Assembly (NCBI GenBank): GCA_035534495.1
Contig: DATLRW010000155.1
Coordinates: 1 to 33,444 of the forward strand
Direction: 5' to 3'
DNA from: JAKASX01 sp035534495
GTDB lineage: Bacteria > Acidobacteriota > Terriglobia > Acidiferrales > UBA7541
Length of the DNA stretch: 33,444 nucleotides
The position numbers and the translations under genes were made by a program. Under the pieces are notes generated by a model. The model did no database searches. It was not told the origin of the DNA and was given only the letters and a program-made list of their open reading frames with translations. Shown here piece after piece: positions 7,030 through 14,646 of this stretch; positions within the stretch are counted from its first letter, which is position 1, and each line of letters begins with the position of its first letter.

Positions 7030-8928
7030 CTAAAGTATAAACCTCTCCTCACCCACGCGTCGAGTCGCCCGTTCGCGGTCCAGGTATTCGAGCAGGGGGA
7101 TGGCATACTTGCGGCTGATCCCCGCCAGCTCCTTGAAGGCGGCCACGGAGATCCTGTCGCCGGCGCTGCGCTTATAGCCCGCCAGCATTTCGCGCAGCCT
7201 GGCCACCGAGCGCGCGTGGAGCAGGAGATCATCGCTGATTTTCACGAGCACCCGCTCGCCGACCAGAATCCGAACTAATTTCTCGGCTCGCTTCGGGTCC
7301 ACCGGCAGCCGCGGGAGAATTTCCGCCAGGCGGGGAACGGCCAGGCCCGCCTGCTCGAAGGCACGCTCGATTTCCCGTTTGGCGCTCTCCTCCTCCGGCG
7401 TGAAAACGACTTTCCTCCCCGCGCGCATCACGCGGTCGCCCGCCACGTCCACCCGGCCCGCCCGAACCAGTTCGTCGAGGGCTGCCCGGAAAATTTCGGG
7501 GCGAAGATGGCGTCCGGCGCGTTCGCGCAGCTCCTCTTTGGGCATTCCCGCCGCCAGGGGATTCTCCCGGTGGAATCGTTCGACGGCCGCGGCGATGCGT
7601 TCGCCGCAGCCGGCGACCGCCTCCGCAGGTGCCATCACCCACGGCTCGCGGCTGACAATCCTCAGCTTTCCGGCCCCTTCGAGTTTCTCCGCAACCGACT
7701 GAACCTCTTCTTCCGTCCAGGCCGTCCGCGCCACAACCCCTTCCCGGGTCAGGCCGCGCGGCTCGCTCTTGGCCAGGGATTCCAGGATCGCTTCCCGGCT
7801 CGCCGATTCAAACGCCTGAAGCAGCGGCAAGACCGAGCCGTCCCGGCGCCGGCGGCGCGGCGCGGCATTGTCGAGTACGACCCCGCCGCCGATCGTGGTC
7901 ATGGGAGAAAATTGCCGCAGAATGAACCGGTCGCCCGGCAGCAGCAGCAACGGCTCGCGCAGACGCAGCTGCGCGTAGCCCGATGCGCCAGGTTCGATCG
8001 CCTCCGTTTCCTGCAGCACCACCTCGCCCACCGTTTCAGCCGTGCCTTGATGGAAGTGGACCAGGGTCCGATTCTTCAATGGCTTGGCCGAAGCGAGAAG
8101 ATGCAGGCGCGCGTCCAGCTGCCGGGTGGGGATGAAGCGGCCGGGGCTCGCCAAGGTCATTCCCCGGCTCACCGCGCCCAGTTCGACCCCGGCCAGATTC
8201 AAAGCCGTGCGCTGGCCCGCCGCCGCTTGCTCGATGCTTTCCCCGGCCGACTGAATGCCGCGCACGCGAACGCGCCGGCCTCCGGGCACCAGTTCCAGTT
8301 CGTCGCCGGTCTTAACCGCGCCGGAAACCAGCGTCCCGGTCACCACGGTGCCGAAACCCTTCATGGCAAAGGCGCGGTCAACCGGGAGGCGGAAATAGCC
8401 GGAACCTGAGCGGTCCGGCACGCCGGCCGCGGCCTGTAGAAGAATGGCTTTCAATTCGTCCAGCCCGGCGCCGGTTCGAGCGCTGACGGGCTGGATGGGG
8501 GCTCCATCGAGGAAGGAGCCTCGCACGAACTCCTCGACTTCCAGGCGGACCAGACCTAGCGTATCGGGATCGACCAGATCGGCCTTCGTCAACGCCACAA
8601 GACCCGTCCGGATACCGAGCAGCCGGCAGATGTCGAAGTGCTCGCGGGTTTGGGGCTTGATCGATTCGTCGGCGGCGACCACCATCAACACCAGATCGAT
8701 TCCACCGGCACCGGCCAGCATGTTCCGCACGAAACGTTCGTGCCCGGGGACATCGACAAATCCCAAATTCATCTCATTTGTCCGGAGAAAGGCAAATCCC
8801 AGATCGATCGTGATCCCCCGGCGCTTCTCCTCTTCCAGGCGATCCGGATTTGTGCCCGTAAGGGCTTCGACGAGGGAGGATTTGCCGTGGTCAATATGGC
8901 CGGCGGTGCCGACAAGGACGTTTTTCAT
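7030..8928 (-). CDS. selB: Selenocysteine-specific translation elongation factor SelB
   Basis: SelB delivers selenocysteyl-tRNA to UGA codons marked by a SECIS element. The N-terminus has the GTPase motifs GTAGHIDHGKSSLVEALTG (G1), GITIDLGFA (G2), DVPGHERFVRNML (G3) and ALTKADLVD (G4). EF-Tu-like beta-barrel domains follow, with FAMKGFGTVVTGTLVSG characteristic of SelB. The C-terminal half is Arg- and Glu-rich and fits the winged-helix SECIS-binding repeats. I choose the ATG at 8928 (MKNVLVG) over an upstream in-frame start at 8958; the product is 632 residues, typical. No selA, selD or tRNA-Sec is in this window. It sits between rlpA and tatA on the same strand. Confidence 0.94.
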   Translation of the reverse strand: MKNVLVGTAGHIDHGKSSLVEALTGTNPDRLEEEKRRGITIDLGFAFLRTNEMNLGFVDVPGHERFVRNMLAGAGGIDLVLMVVAADESIKPQTREHFDICRLLGIRTGLVALTKADLVDPDTLGLVRLEVEEFVRGSFLDGAPIQPVSARTGAGLDELKAILLQAAAGVPDRSGSGYFRLPVDRAFAMKGFGTVVTGTLVSGAVKTGDELELVPGGRRVRVRGIQSAGESIEQAAAGQRTALNLAGVELGAVSRGMTLASPGRFIPTRQLDARLHLLASAKPLKNRTLVHFHQGTAETVGEVVLQETEAIEPGASGYAQLRLREPLLLLPGDRFILRQFSPMTTIGGGVVLDNAAPRRRRRDGSVLPLLQAFESASREAILESLAKSEPRGLTREGVVARTAWTEEEVQSVAEKLEGAGKLRIVSREPWVMAPAEAVAGCGERIAAAVERFHRENPLAAGMPKEELRERAGRHLRPEIFRAALDELVRAGRVDVAGDRVMRAGRKVVFTPEEESAKREIERAFEQAGLAVPRLAEILPRLPVDPKRAEKLVRILVGERVLVKISDDLLLHARSVARLREMLAGYKRSAGDRISVAAFKELAGISRKYAIPLLEYLDRERATRRVGEERFIL

Positions 8929-8988
8929 CGGGAAGTGGCAGAACCGTTTCTCGGCCAATCCTACCCGGTCCTGCCGAAAAGGTCGCGA

Positions 8989-9564
8989 TCAATCTACTTT
9001 GACGCGAGCAGGGGCCTGAGCGGGGACCGGCGCGGAAACCGGAGCGGGGACCGGAGCAGGGGCCTGAGCGGAAACCTGATCGGGAATCCAATCGCTATCG
9101 GGAAGCCGCAAGAGTTCGATTTCGACCCGGCAAAGCCCTCGCTGGGCAAAGCCAAGCATGTGGGCGACCTCATAGGAGACGTCCAAGCCCCGGCCGGGAA
9201 CGTAGGGTCCACGGTCGTTGATCGTCACCACCATGCTCCGGCCCGTGGAGGGATTGGAAACCCGGACAACCGACCCGAGCGGCAGGCTCCGATGCGCCGC
9301 TGTGGCTGCATACATATTGAATGTTGTCCCATCCGCGGTTGGACGGCCCTCGAACTGGGGCCCGTACCAGCTGGCGACGGCATGCCAGCACTCATGCGGT
9401 TTCGGTTGCGCCGGGGTGCCATGACCGAGAACCAGACTGCAGGACTGCATTCCTTGCGGCTGCGAAGGTTGGGGTCCACGAAGTAGGCGAGGGGTAGCGA
9501 AAAGGAATACCGCGGCGCAGGCAAGCGCCGACACAGGTTTGCGAGCTTTTAGCAAATACCTCAT
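8989..9564 (-). CDS. rlpA: RlpA-like septal/cell-wall protein (double-psi beta-barrel)
   Basis: A 191-residue exported protein. The N-terminus (MRYLLKARKPV, hydrophobic core) looks like a signal peptide or anchor. The double-psi beta-barrel begins at ASWYGPQFEGRPTADGTTF and includes LPLGSVVRVSN, VTINDRGPYVPGR and LDVSYEVAHMLGF, the canonical RlpA motifs including the conserved Asp of NDRGP. RlpA proteins act on denuded peptidoglycan glycans or septal wall; catalytic activity here is inferred. There is no SPOR domain. The tail is instead a Pro-Ala-Val repeat encoded by 12-bp tandem units. A strong promoter precedes it, and GAGGGG lies four bases before the ATG. Confidence 0.88.
   Translation of the reverse strand: MRYLLKARKPVSALACAAVFLFATPRLLRGPQPSQPQGMQSCSLVLGHGTPAQPKPHECWHAVASWYGPQFEGRPTADGTTFNMYAATAAHRSLPLGSVVRVSNPSTGRSMVVTINDRGPYVPGRGLDVSYEVAHMLGFAQRGLCRVEIELLRLPDSDWIPDQVSAQAPAPVPAPVSAPVPAQAPARVKVD
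9006..9089. repeat. 12-bp tandem repeat inside the 3' end of rlpA
   Basis: About seven units of 12 bases run head to tail on the plus strand. They are variants of GAGCGGGGACCG and GAGCAGGGGCCT, and the unit GAGCGGGGACCG occurs twice unchanged. Because 12 is a multiple of three, the units encode in-frame tetrapeptides such as PVPA, PVSA and QAPA in the RlpA tail. Copy number could vary without breaking the gene. Confidence 0.85.
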
Positions 9565-9587
9565 GAGCCCCTCGGTTGGATAATAAA

Positions 9588-9616
9588 AGTATAAGGGTCC
9601 GCGGGGGGTCTGGCAA
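9588..9616 (-). promoter_or_regulatory. Sigma-70 promoter for rlpA
   Basis: On the minus strand TTGCCA (9616-9611) and TATACT (9593-9588) are separated by exactly 17 bases. Transcription would start near 9581, giving a leader of about 16 bases that contains the GAGGGG ribosome-binding site. This is the best two-box promoter in the window. Confidence 0.65.
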
Positions 9617-9621
9617 CCGGC

Positions 9622-10542
9622 TCATGCCGATAAAGCACCTCGTAATTTATTGATACACCGTACCTTAAGTTTGGTGGCGAGTTTCTCGACCCCTTCGACA
9701 AGGTCCACACTGATACATGGATTGGCAAAATGCGCTGTACCCACTTGGACCGCCGAAGCCCCCGCCAGCATGTATTCCAGCACATCCTCGGCCGTCTCAA
9801 TCCCGCCAACGCCGATCACCGGAATTCGTACGGCCTGGCAGGTTTCGTAAACCAGTTTGAGCGTGAGAGGCTTGATCGCGGGGCCGGAGAGCCCTCCGGA
9901 GAGCCGGCCGAGCCGGGATTTCCGCGTCTGAATGTCAAGGGACATGGCCGGGAAGGTGTTTGCGACCGTGAGGGCGTCGGCGCCCGCTTCCTCCGCTGCC
10001 CGGGCCATCAGCCGGATATCGGTGACCAGGGGCGAAAGCTTGACCCAAAGGGGCCGGCGCGATGCCCGCCGCGCTTGCTCGACCAGCTTGGCCGTCAACC
10101 CCGCGTCGATCCCAAACTCCCGCCCCCCTTCATCCGTGTTCGGGCAGGAGACGTTGAGCTCGTAGGCGGCAACCCCCTCCGAGTCCTCAAGGACCCGGAC
10201 GACCTCGACGTATTCCTCGACGGTCGAGCCGAAGACGTTGGCCACCACCGAGGTTCGATAGGAGCGCAGGGCGGGCAGTTTTTCGGCGACGAACGCCCGC
10301 ACGCCGATGTTCTGCAATCCCACGGCATTGACCATCCCCGCCGCCGTCTCGGCCAGTCTGGGCGCAGGCGCTCCCGCCATGGGCTTGACCGAAAGCCCTT
10401 TCGTCACAAATCCGCCCAAGCGGTTGAGATCGGTCAAGTGGGCAAATTCGAGCCCATAGCCGAATGTGCCGCTGGCGGCAATGATGGGACTAGCCAGCTC
10501 GATGGTGCCGATGCGGACGCGCAGGTCTGGTCGCTGTTCCAC
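9622..10542 (-). CDS. pyrD: Dihydroorotate dehydrogenase, class 1B type catalytic subunit
   Basis: PyrD oxidises dihydroorotate to orotate, the fourth step of UMP synthesis. Family motifs include ASGTFGYG, TKGLSVKPMAGAPAPRLAET, NAVGLQNIG and the active-site Cys in ELNVSCPNTDEGG, a class 1 catalytic base. VIGVGGIETAEDVLEYMLAGASAVQVGTA supplies the FMN phosphate site. At 306 residues and cytosolic (no membrane helix), it fits class 1B, which normally pairs with the electron-transfer subunit PyrK; no pyrK is adjacent here. The start is a GTG with a TGATAAACT extended -10 only 13 bases upstream. It is divergent from pyrR-pyrB-pyrC. Confidence 0.94.
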   Translation of the reverse strand: MEQRPDLRVRIGTIELASPIIAASGTFGYGLEFAHLTDLNRLGGFVTKGLSVKPMAGAPAPRLAETAAGMVNAVGLQNIGVRAFVAEKLPALRSYRTSVVANVFGSTVEEYVEVVRVLEDSEGVAAYELNVSCPNTDEGGREFGIDAGLTAKLVEQARRASRRPLWVKLSPLVTDIRLMARAAEEAGADALTVANTFPAMSLDIQTRKSRLGRLSGGLSGPAIKPLTLKLVYETCQAVRIPVIGVGGIETAEDVLEYMLAGASAVQVGTAHFANPCISVDLVEGVEKLATKLKVRCINKLRGALSA

Positions 10543-10554
10543 AGCCTGGGCGTT

Positions 10555-10563
10555 AGTTTATCA
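10555..10563 (-). promoter_or_regulatory. Extended -10 element for pyrD
   Basis: Minus-strand TGATAAACT (10563 down to 10555) precedes the pyrD GTG by 12 bases. The predicted transcript start near 10548 leaves a leader of about six bases. It is back to back with the pyrR element at 10605-10613. Confidence 0.5.
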
Positions 10564-10604
10564 CGATGGAGAAGTGCCCGCGGATGCGCCTTGGCTCGGG
10601 CGTA

Positions 10605-10613
10605 TGCTACGAT
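10605..10613 (+). promoter_or_regulatory. Extended -10 element for pyrR-pyrB-pyrC
   Basis: TGCTACGAT ends eight bases before the pyrR ATG at 10622. A start six to eight bases downstream of the box would make the mRNA leaderless or nearly so. The identical nine-base element recurs before the hydrolase gene at 16338-16346. Confidence 0.55.
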
Positions 10614-10621
10614 GGGCGGCC

Positions 10622-11167
10622 ATGCCGGTCGTCGAGAAAAAGCAGGTCATGTCGGCCACCGAGATGGATCGCACCTTGCAGCGGCTGGCGCACGAAATCG
10701 TCGAGCGCACCGCGGATATCGACCGTCTCGCCCTGGTCGGGATCCGGCGCCGGGGAATACCGCTGGCCGAGCGGCTGGCCCGGAACATTGGAGCGGTCGT
10801 TGGCCACCCGATTTCCGTGGGATCGATCGACATCACCCTGTATCGGGACGACCTCTCGACCACGGCTACGCAGCCGGAGGTCCACGCGAGCGATATTCCC
10901 GCCGTCGATGACCGCGACATTCTCCTGGTCGATGACGTGCTCTACACCGCCCGCACCATCCGGGCCGCCATCAACGGGCTGTTCGATCTGGGGCGCCCGC
11001 GCCGCATCCGGCTATGCGTCCTGATCGACCGCGGGCATCGCGAACTGCCCATAGAAGCCAGTTTTGTCGGCCGGGTCGTTCAGACCACTCTTTCGGAGCT
11101 GGTGGATGTGCGCCTGCAGGAAATCGACGGGGAGGAACGGGTCATGCTGATTGACCGCGTTCCCTAA
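10622..11167 (+). CDS. pyrR: Bifunctional pyr operon regulator / uracil phosphoribosyltransferase
   Basis: PyrR is a PRTase-fold protein that binds pyr mRNA in response to UMP/PRPP in Firmicutes and often has uracil phosphoribosyltransferase activity. The sequence shows the typical MSATEMDRTLQRLAHEIVER, LALVGIRRRGIPLAERLA, VGSIDITLYRDDL and the PRPP loop ILLVDDVLYTARTIRAA. CVLIDRGHRELPIEASFVGR is a strong PyrR signature. The ATG at 10622 gives 181 residues, the family norm; a longer frame from 10466 would read across the promoter and pyrD. pyrB follows nine bases after the stop. Because the leader is almost absent, classical upstream attenuation by PyrR cannot operate before this gene. Confidence 0.94.
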   Translation: MPVVEKKQVMSATEMDRTLQRLAHEIVERTADIDRLALVGIRRRGIPLAERLARNIGAVVGHPISVGSIDITLYRDDLSTTATQPEVHASDIPAVDDRDILLVDDVLYTARTIRAAINGLFDLGRPRRIRLCVLIDRGHRELPIEASFVGRVVQTTLSELVDVRLQEIDGEERVMLIDRVP

Positions 11168-11176
11168 AGGAGCCTG

Positions 11177-12133
11177 ATGCCCGAACGGATCGGCCATCTC
11201 CTCGCGATCGAGCCTTTGTCGGCCGAACAGATCACCTTTTTTCTCGATCAGTCGAAGCCATTTCAGCAGATCCAGCGCCATCCGCTCAAGAAACTGGCGA
11301 CCTTGCGGGGGAAAAGCGTCGCGCTGGCGTTCTTCGAGCCTTCCACGCGCACGCGAATCAGTTTCGCCACCGCCGCCGCCCGGCTCGGCGCCGACACGAT
11401 GTCGCTGCAAGCGGCCTCCTCGAGCCTGAAGAAGGGCGAATCGCTCATCGACACCGTTCACACGCTCGAGGCGATGAAGCCGGATTGCATCGTCCTCCGC
11501 CACGCCGCCTCGGGCGCGGCGGATTTTATCGCCCGGCACGTTGCGATTCCCGTGATCAACGCCGGCGACGGCCTCCACGAGCACCCGACGCAGGCTCTGC
11601 TCGATGCCCTGACCATCCGCGACCGGCGGGGCGGCCTGGAGGGACTCTCCGTCACCATCCTGGGCGACATCTCTCACAGCCGCGTCGCCCGCTCGAACAT
11701 CCATCTGCTTTCGAAATTCGGCGCCCGCATTACCCTCTGCGGCCCGGCCATGTGGCTGCCTCGCGAACTCGAGCTGCTCGCCCCGGGCGTGCGGCGCTGC
11801 TCGCGCATCGAAGAAGCCCTGGACGGCGCCGATGTCGTCATTGCCCTGCGCGTCCAGCAGGAACGGCTGAACGAACCCGCTCTGCCGCGCGATGAATATA
11901 TCCGCCAATTCCAACTGACCCGTTCCCGCCTGGCTGGCGCCCGGCCCGACGCTCTGCTCCTCCATCCGGGACCGATCATCCGCGGGCTGGAAGTCGAGTC
12001 GCCGGTTGCCGACGGCCCGCAATCCTGCGTTCTGGAGCAGGTGACCAACGGCCTGGCCGTTCGCATGGCCTTGCTCTTCCTGCTCATCGGCGGCACGGGC
12101 GGTATCGAGGATCTGCCTCATGCTTCTGATTAA
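11177..12133 (+). CDS. pyrB: Aspartate carbamoyltransferase catalytic subunit
   Basis: PyrB condenses carbamoyl phosphate with aspartate. Motifs are complete: carbamoyl-phosphate loop FFEPSTRTRISF, the SSLKKGESLIDT loop contributing Ser and Lys to the neighbouring active site, GDGLHEHPTQALLDALTI, and VTILGDISHSRVARSNI. The 318-residue length is typical. AAGGAG overlaps the end of pyrR and lies a few bases before the ATG. pyrC begins 14 bases before the pyrB stop, so the three genes form one tightly coupled unit. There is no pyrI regulatory subunit, and pyrC lies in the position where some bacteria form a PyrB-PyrC dodecamer. Confidence 0.96.
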   Translation: MPERIGHLLAIEPLSAEQITFFLDQSKPFQQIQRHPLKKLATLRGKSVALAFFEPSTRTRISFATAAARLGADTMSLQAASSSLKKGESLIDTVHTLEAMKPDCIVLRHAASGAADFIARHVAIPVINAGDGLHEHPTQALLDALTIRDRRGGLEGLSVTILGDISHSRVARSNIHLLSKFGARITLCGPAMWLPRELELLAPGVRRCSRIEEALDGADVVIALRVQQERLNEPALPRDEYIRQFQLTRSRLAGARPDALLLHPGPIIRGLEVESPVADGPQSCVLEQVTNGLAVRMALLFLLIGGTGGIEDLPHASD

Positions 12134-13382
12134 GAATGGCCGCGTCGTCGATCCGGCAACGCAAACCGACGCCGTGCTCGACATCCTGCTCGACGGCGGC
12201 CTCATTGCCGATCTCAAGCCAGGCCTGGAGGTTCCCGGCGCGGAAGTGATCGACGCCAGGGGGTGGGTGGTCGCTCCCGGGTTCATCGACCTGCATTGCC
12301 ATCTGCGTGAGCCGGGCGATGAGTCCTCCGAAACCATCCAGTCCGGCGCCGGCGCCGCCGCCCGCGGCGGATTCACGGCCATCTGCCCGATGCCCAACAC
12401 GCATCCGGTCAACGACAACGCCTCGGTGACCCGGTCCATTGTCGAGCGAGCCTCCGCCGCTCCGGTCCGCGTCTGGCCGATCGGGGCGGTATCGGCGGGA
12501 AGCCGCGGCGAGTCGCTGGCGGAAATCGCCGCCATGAAGGAGGCGGGAATCGTCGCCGTGAGCGACGACGGCCATCCGGTGGCGACGGCCAAGCTTCTGC
12601 GCCAGGCCATGGAATACTGCCGCGCCCTGAACCTGCCCGTGATCGATCATTGCGAGGAGCCGTCACTATTTGCCGGGGCGGTGATGCGGGAGGGGCCGCG
12701 CTCGGTGCGGATGGGCCTCTCCGGCATGCCCGCGGCCACCGAATCCATTTGCGTCGCGCGCGACGTTCAGGTGGCCGAGCTGACCGGAGGGCGGCTACAC
12801 ATCGCTCACCTTTCCGCGGCCGAGTCGCTCGATCTGGTGCGCCAAGCCAAGCGCCGCGGCCTTGCCGTCACCTGCGAGGTGACCCCGCACCATTTCACGC
12901 TCACCGATGACGACGTTCAGTACGACAGCCGGTTCAAGGTGAATCCGCCCATCGCCTCCGGGCAGGATCGCCAGGCCCTTCTCGACGGCCTGGCCGACGG
13001 CTCGGTCGATGCCATCGCCACCGACCACGCCCCTCACGAGCCGGCCAAGAAAGACGTCGAATTCGACCACGCCGCTTTCGGCATGACCGGGTTCGAAACG
13101 GCCCTCTCGCTCGCCATCGAGCAGCTCTATCATTCGGGCCGCGTCGGCCTGGGTCGCCTGGTCGAGCTGTTCACCACCGGCCCGGCGCGCGTTCTCGGCA
13201 TCACGCGGCGCATTGCCAAAGGCGAGCCGGGCGATCTGACCCTGTTCTCGCTCGACCACCCCTGGACGTTCCACGTGGAAGAATCGGCGAGCCTGTCGCG
13301 CAATTCGCCCTTCGACGGCCGCTCGTTCCACGGCGCGCCAATGATGACCGTCGTCGCCGGCCGCATCGCCTGGCGCCGCTAG
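12120..13382 (+). CDS. pyrC: Dihydroorotase (type I)
   Basis: PyrC cyclises carbamoyl aspartate to dihydroorotate; it is a zinc-dependent amidohydrolase. Visible are FIDLHCHLREPGDE (metal-binding HxH), FTAICPMPNTHPVNDN, the downstream His ligands in VIDHCEEPS and LHIAHLSAAES, and the IATDHAPHEPAKK motif with the catalytic Asp. All catalytic residues appear present, so this is an active rather than a pseudo-DHOase. At 420 residues it belongs to the longer type I class. It overlaps pyrB by 14 bases. Confidence 0.96.
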   Translation: MLLIKNGRVVDPATQTDAVLDILLDGGLIADLKPGLEVPGAEVIDARGWVVAPGFIDLHCHLREPGDESSETIQSGAGAAARGGFTAICPMPNTHPVNDNASVTRSIVERASAAPVRVWPIGAVSAGSRGESLAEIAAMKEAGIVAVSDDGHPVATAKLLRQAMEYCRALNLPVIDHCEEPSLFAGAVMREGPRSVRMGLSGMPAATESICVARDVQVAELTGGRLHIAHLSAAESLDLVRQAKRRGLAVTCEVTPHHFTLTDDDVQYDSRFKVNPPIASGQDRQALLDGLADGSVDAIATDHAPHEPAKKDVEFDHAAFGMTGFETALSLAIEQLYHSGRVGLGRLVELFTTGPARVLGITRRIAKGEPGDLTLFSLDHPWTFHVEESASLSRNSPFDGRSFHGAPMMTVVAGRIAWRR

Positions 13383-13383
13383 C

Positions 13384-13401
13384 GCCGGCCCGCTCGCCGG
13401 C
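13384..13401. terminator. Hairpin between convergent pyrC and M24 peptidase genes
   Basis: Two copies of the self-complementary GCCGGC (13384-13389 and 13396-13401) flank a six-base loop in the 18-base gap between convergent genes. The second arm touches the stop codon of the minus-strand gene. There is no strong T-tract, so a role in ending transcription is only suggested. Confidence 0.3.
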
Positions 13402-14624
13402 TATTTCAGCAGAAGCTTTTCCTCGAATGGCGCGCGCGACATGACGTGCGGGTCGCCATCGGTGATGAGCACCATCTCTTCCAGGCGCACACCGCCCCCG
13501 CCCCGCACCCCTTCGACCCAGATCAGCGGCTCGACGGCAAAAACCATCCCCGGCTGGAATTCATAGACGGGCGCGCCGGGCAACGTTTCCCCAATGTAGG
13601 GGGGTTCGTTCGCCCCCATGCCGACCCCGTGCCCGATGAACAGCGACAGGAAACGGCCGCCCAACTGATATTTTTCAGCCGTCCGGATGATCGCTTCCGC
13701 GGCGTCCCGGTTGGTGCAGCCCGGCCGCATTTTCGCGATGCCGTTTTGAAGCGATTCGTATACCGCGGTAAAAATTTCCCGTTGCCTCGTCGAAGGCCGG
13801 CCGCAAACGGTGGCGCGCGCCACGTCTCCAAAGTACCCGTTCCAATTGGCTCCGATGTCGATGAAAACCAGGTCGCCGTGGCGGATCAGCTTATCGCTGC
13901 TGATGCGGCGGGGCGGCGCCATGCGCTCGCCCGAGGCGACAAATGGCGTCATCACATGGGCATATTCGCCGCCCAGGCGAAACAGCGTCCGCATGGCCTC
14001 GCCAGCCACTTCGCACTCCCGCACACCTTCGGCGACGGCGCTCACGGCGGAAGCCGTCACCGCATCGGCCAGCGCCGTGGCCTCTTCCAGCAAGGCGATC
14101 TCTTCCGGGAATTTGATCATGCGCGCGCGCTGCATGGGCGTATCGCCATCTTCCAGCCGAACCTCGGGCAAATGAGCGGATACGAGCTGAAACAGACTGG
14201 CAGGGGCCTCATCCATCCCGAGCCGCGCCCGCTCGAGGCCATGCTGCCGCAACACCGGCTTCAGAATCTCGCGCACGAAACCCTCGATCAGCGGCCGCTC
14301 CTCGATGATCGGGATGGTATGGATCTCCTGAATCCAGGGCATGCTCCGCTCGGCGCGGTCGCGCTCGCCCCCGGAGCAGAACAGAATGGGGGAAACGCCG
14401 GGGATCAGCAGCGCGCCGTTCAATACGGTCGTTTTGCCGGCGATCAGCTGCGGGCGGAGGTCGGTGAGGTAGCGGACATTCTCGTCCTTCCAAACCAGCA
14501 GGGCGTCCAGCCCAGCCCCTTCGCACTCGGTTTGGGCGCGAGCCAGGCGCTTCTGGCGCAGCCCGGCCAGGTCAACGCGCTGTTCGTAGCCGACATGGAA
14601 TTGACCCCCTGCGAAGCGGTCCAT
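13401..14624 (-). CDS. M24-family metallopeptidase (Xaa-Pro aminopeptidase/creatinase-like)
   Basis: A 407-residue protein with a creatinase-type N-terminal domain (ALLVWKDENVRYLTDLRPQ) and a pita-bread catalytic domain. The dinuclear metal ligands are in place: Asp in FIDIGANWNGYFGDVAR (both Asp), His in FIGHGVGMG, and Glu in VFAVEPLIW and RLEEMVLIT. It is likely to cleave Xaa-Pro peptides, though creatinase-like or other M24B activities cannot be excluded. The frame is open to 14969, but GGGAGGG sits six bases before the ATG at 14624 and fixes the start. It lies 22 bases after the J-domain gene. Confidence 0.88.
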   Translation of the reverse strand: MDRFAGGQFHVGYEQRVDLAGLRQKRLARAQTECEGAGLDALLVWKDENVRYLTDLRPQLIAGKTTVLNGALLIPGVSPILFCSGGERDRAERSMPWIQEIHTIPIIEERPLIEGFVREILKPVLRQHGLERARLGMDEAPASLFQLVSAHLPEVRLEDGDTPMQRARMIKFPEEIALLEEATALADAVTASAVSAVAEGVRECEVAGEAMRTLFRLGGEYAHVMTPFVASGERMAPPRRISSDKLIRHGDLVFIDIGANWNGYFGDVARATVCGRPSTRQREIFTAVYESLQNGIAKMRPGCTNRDAAEAIIRTAEKYQLGGRFLSLFIGHGVGMGANEPPYIGETLPGAPVYEFQPGMVFAVEPLIWVEGVRGGGGVRLEEMVLITDGDPHVMSRAPFEEKLLLK

Positions 14625-14646
14625 GCGCATCCCTCCCTGGAGGAAC

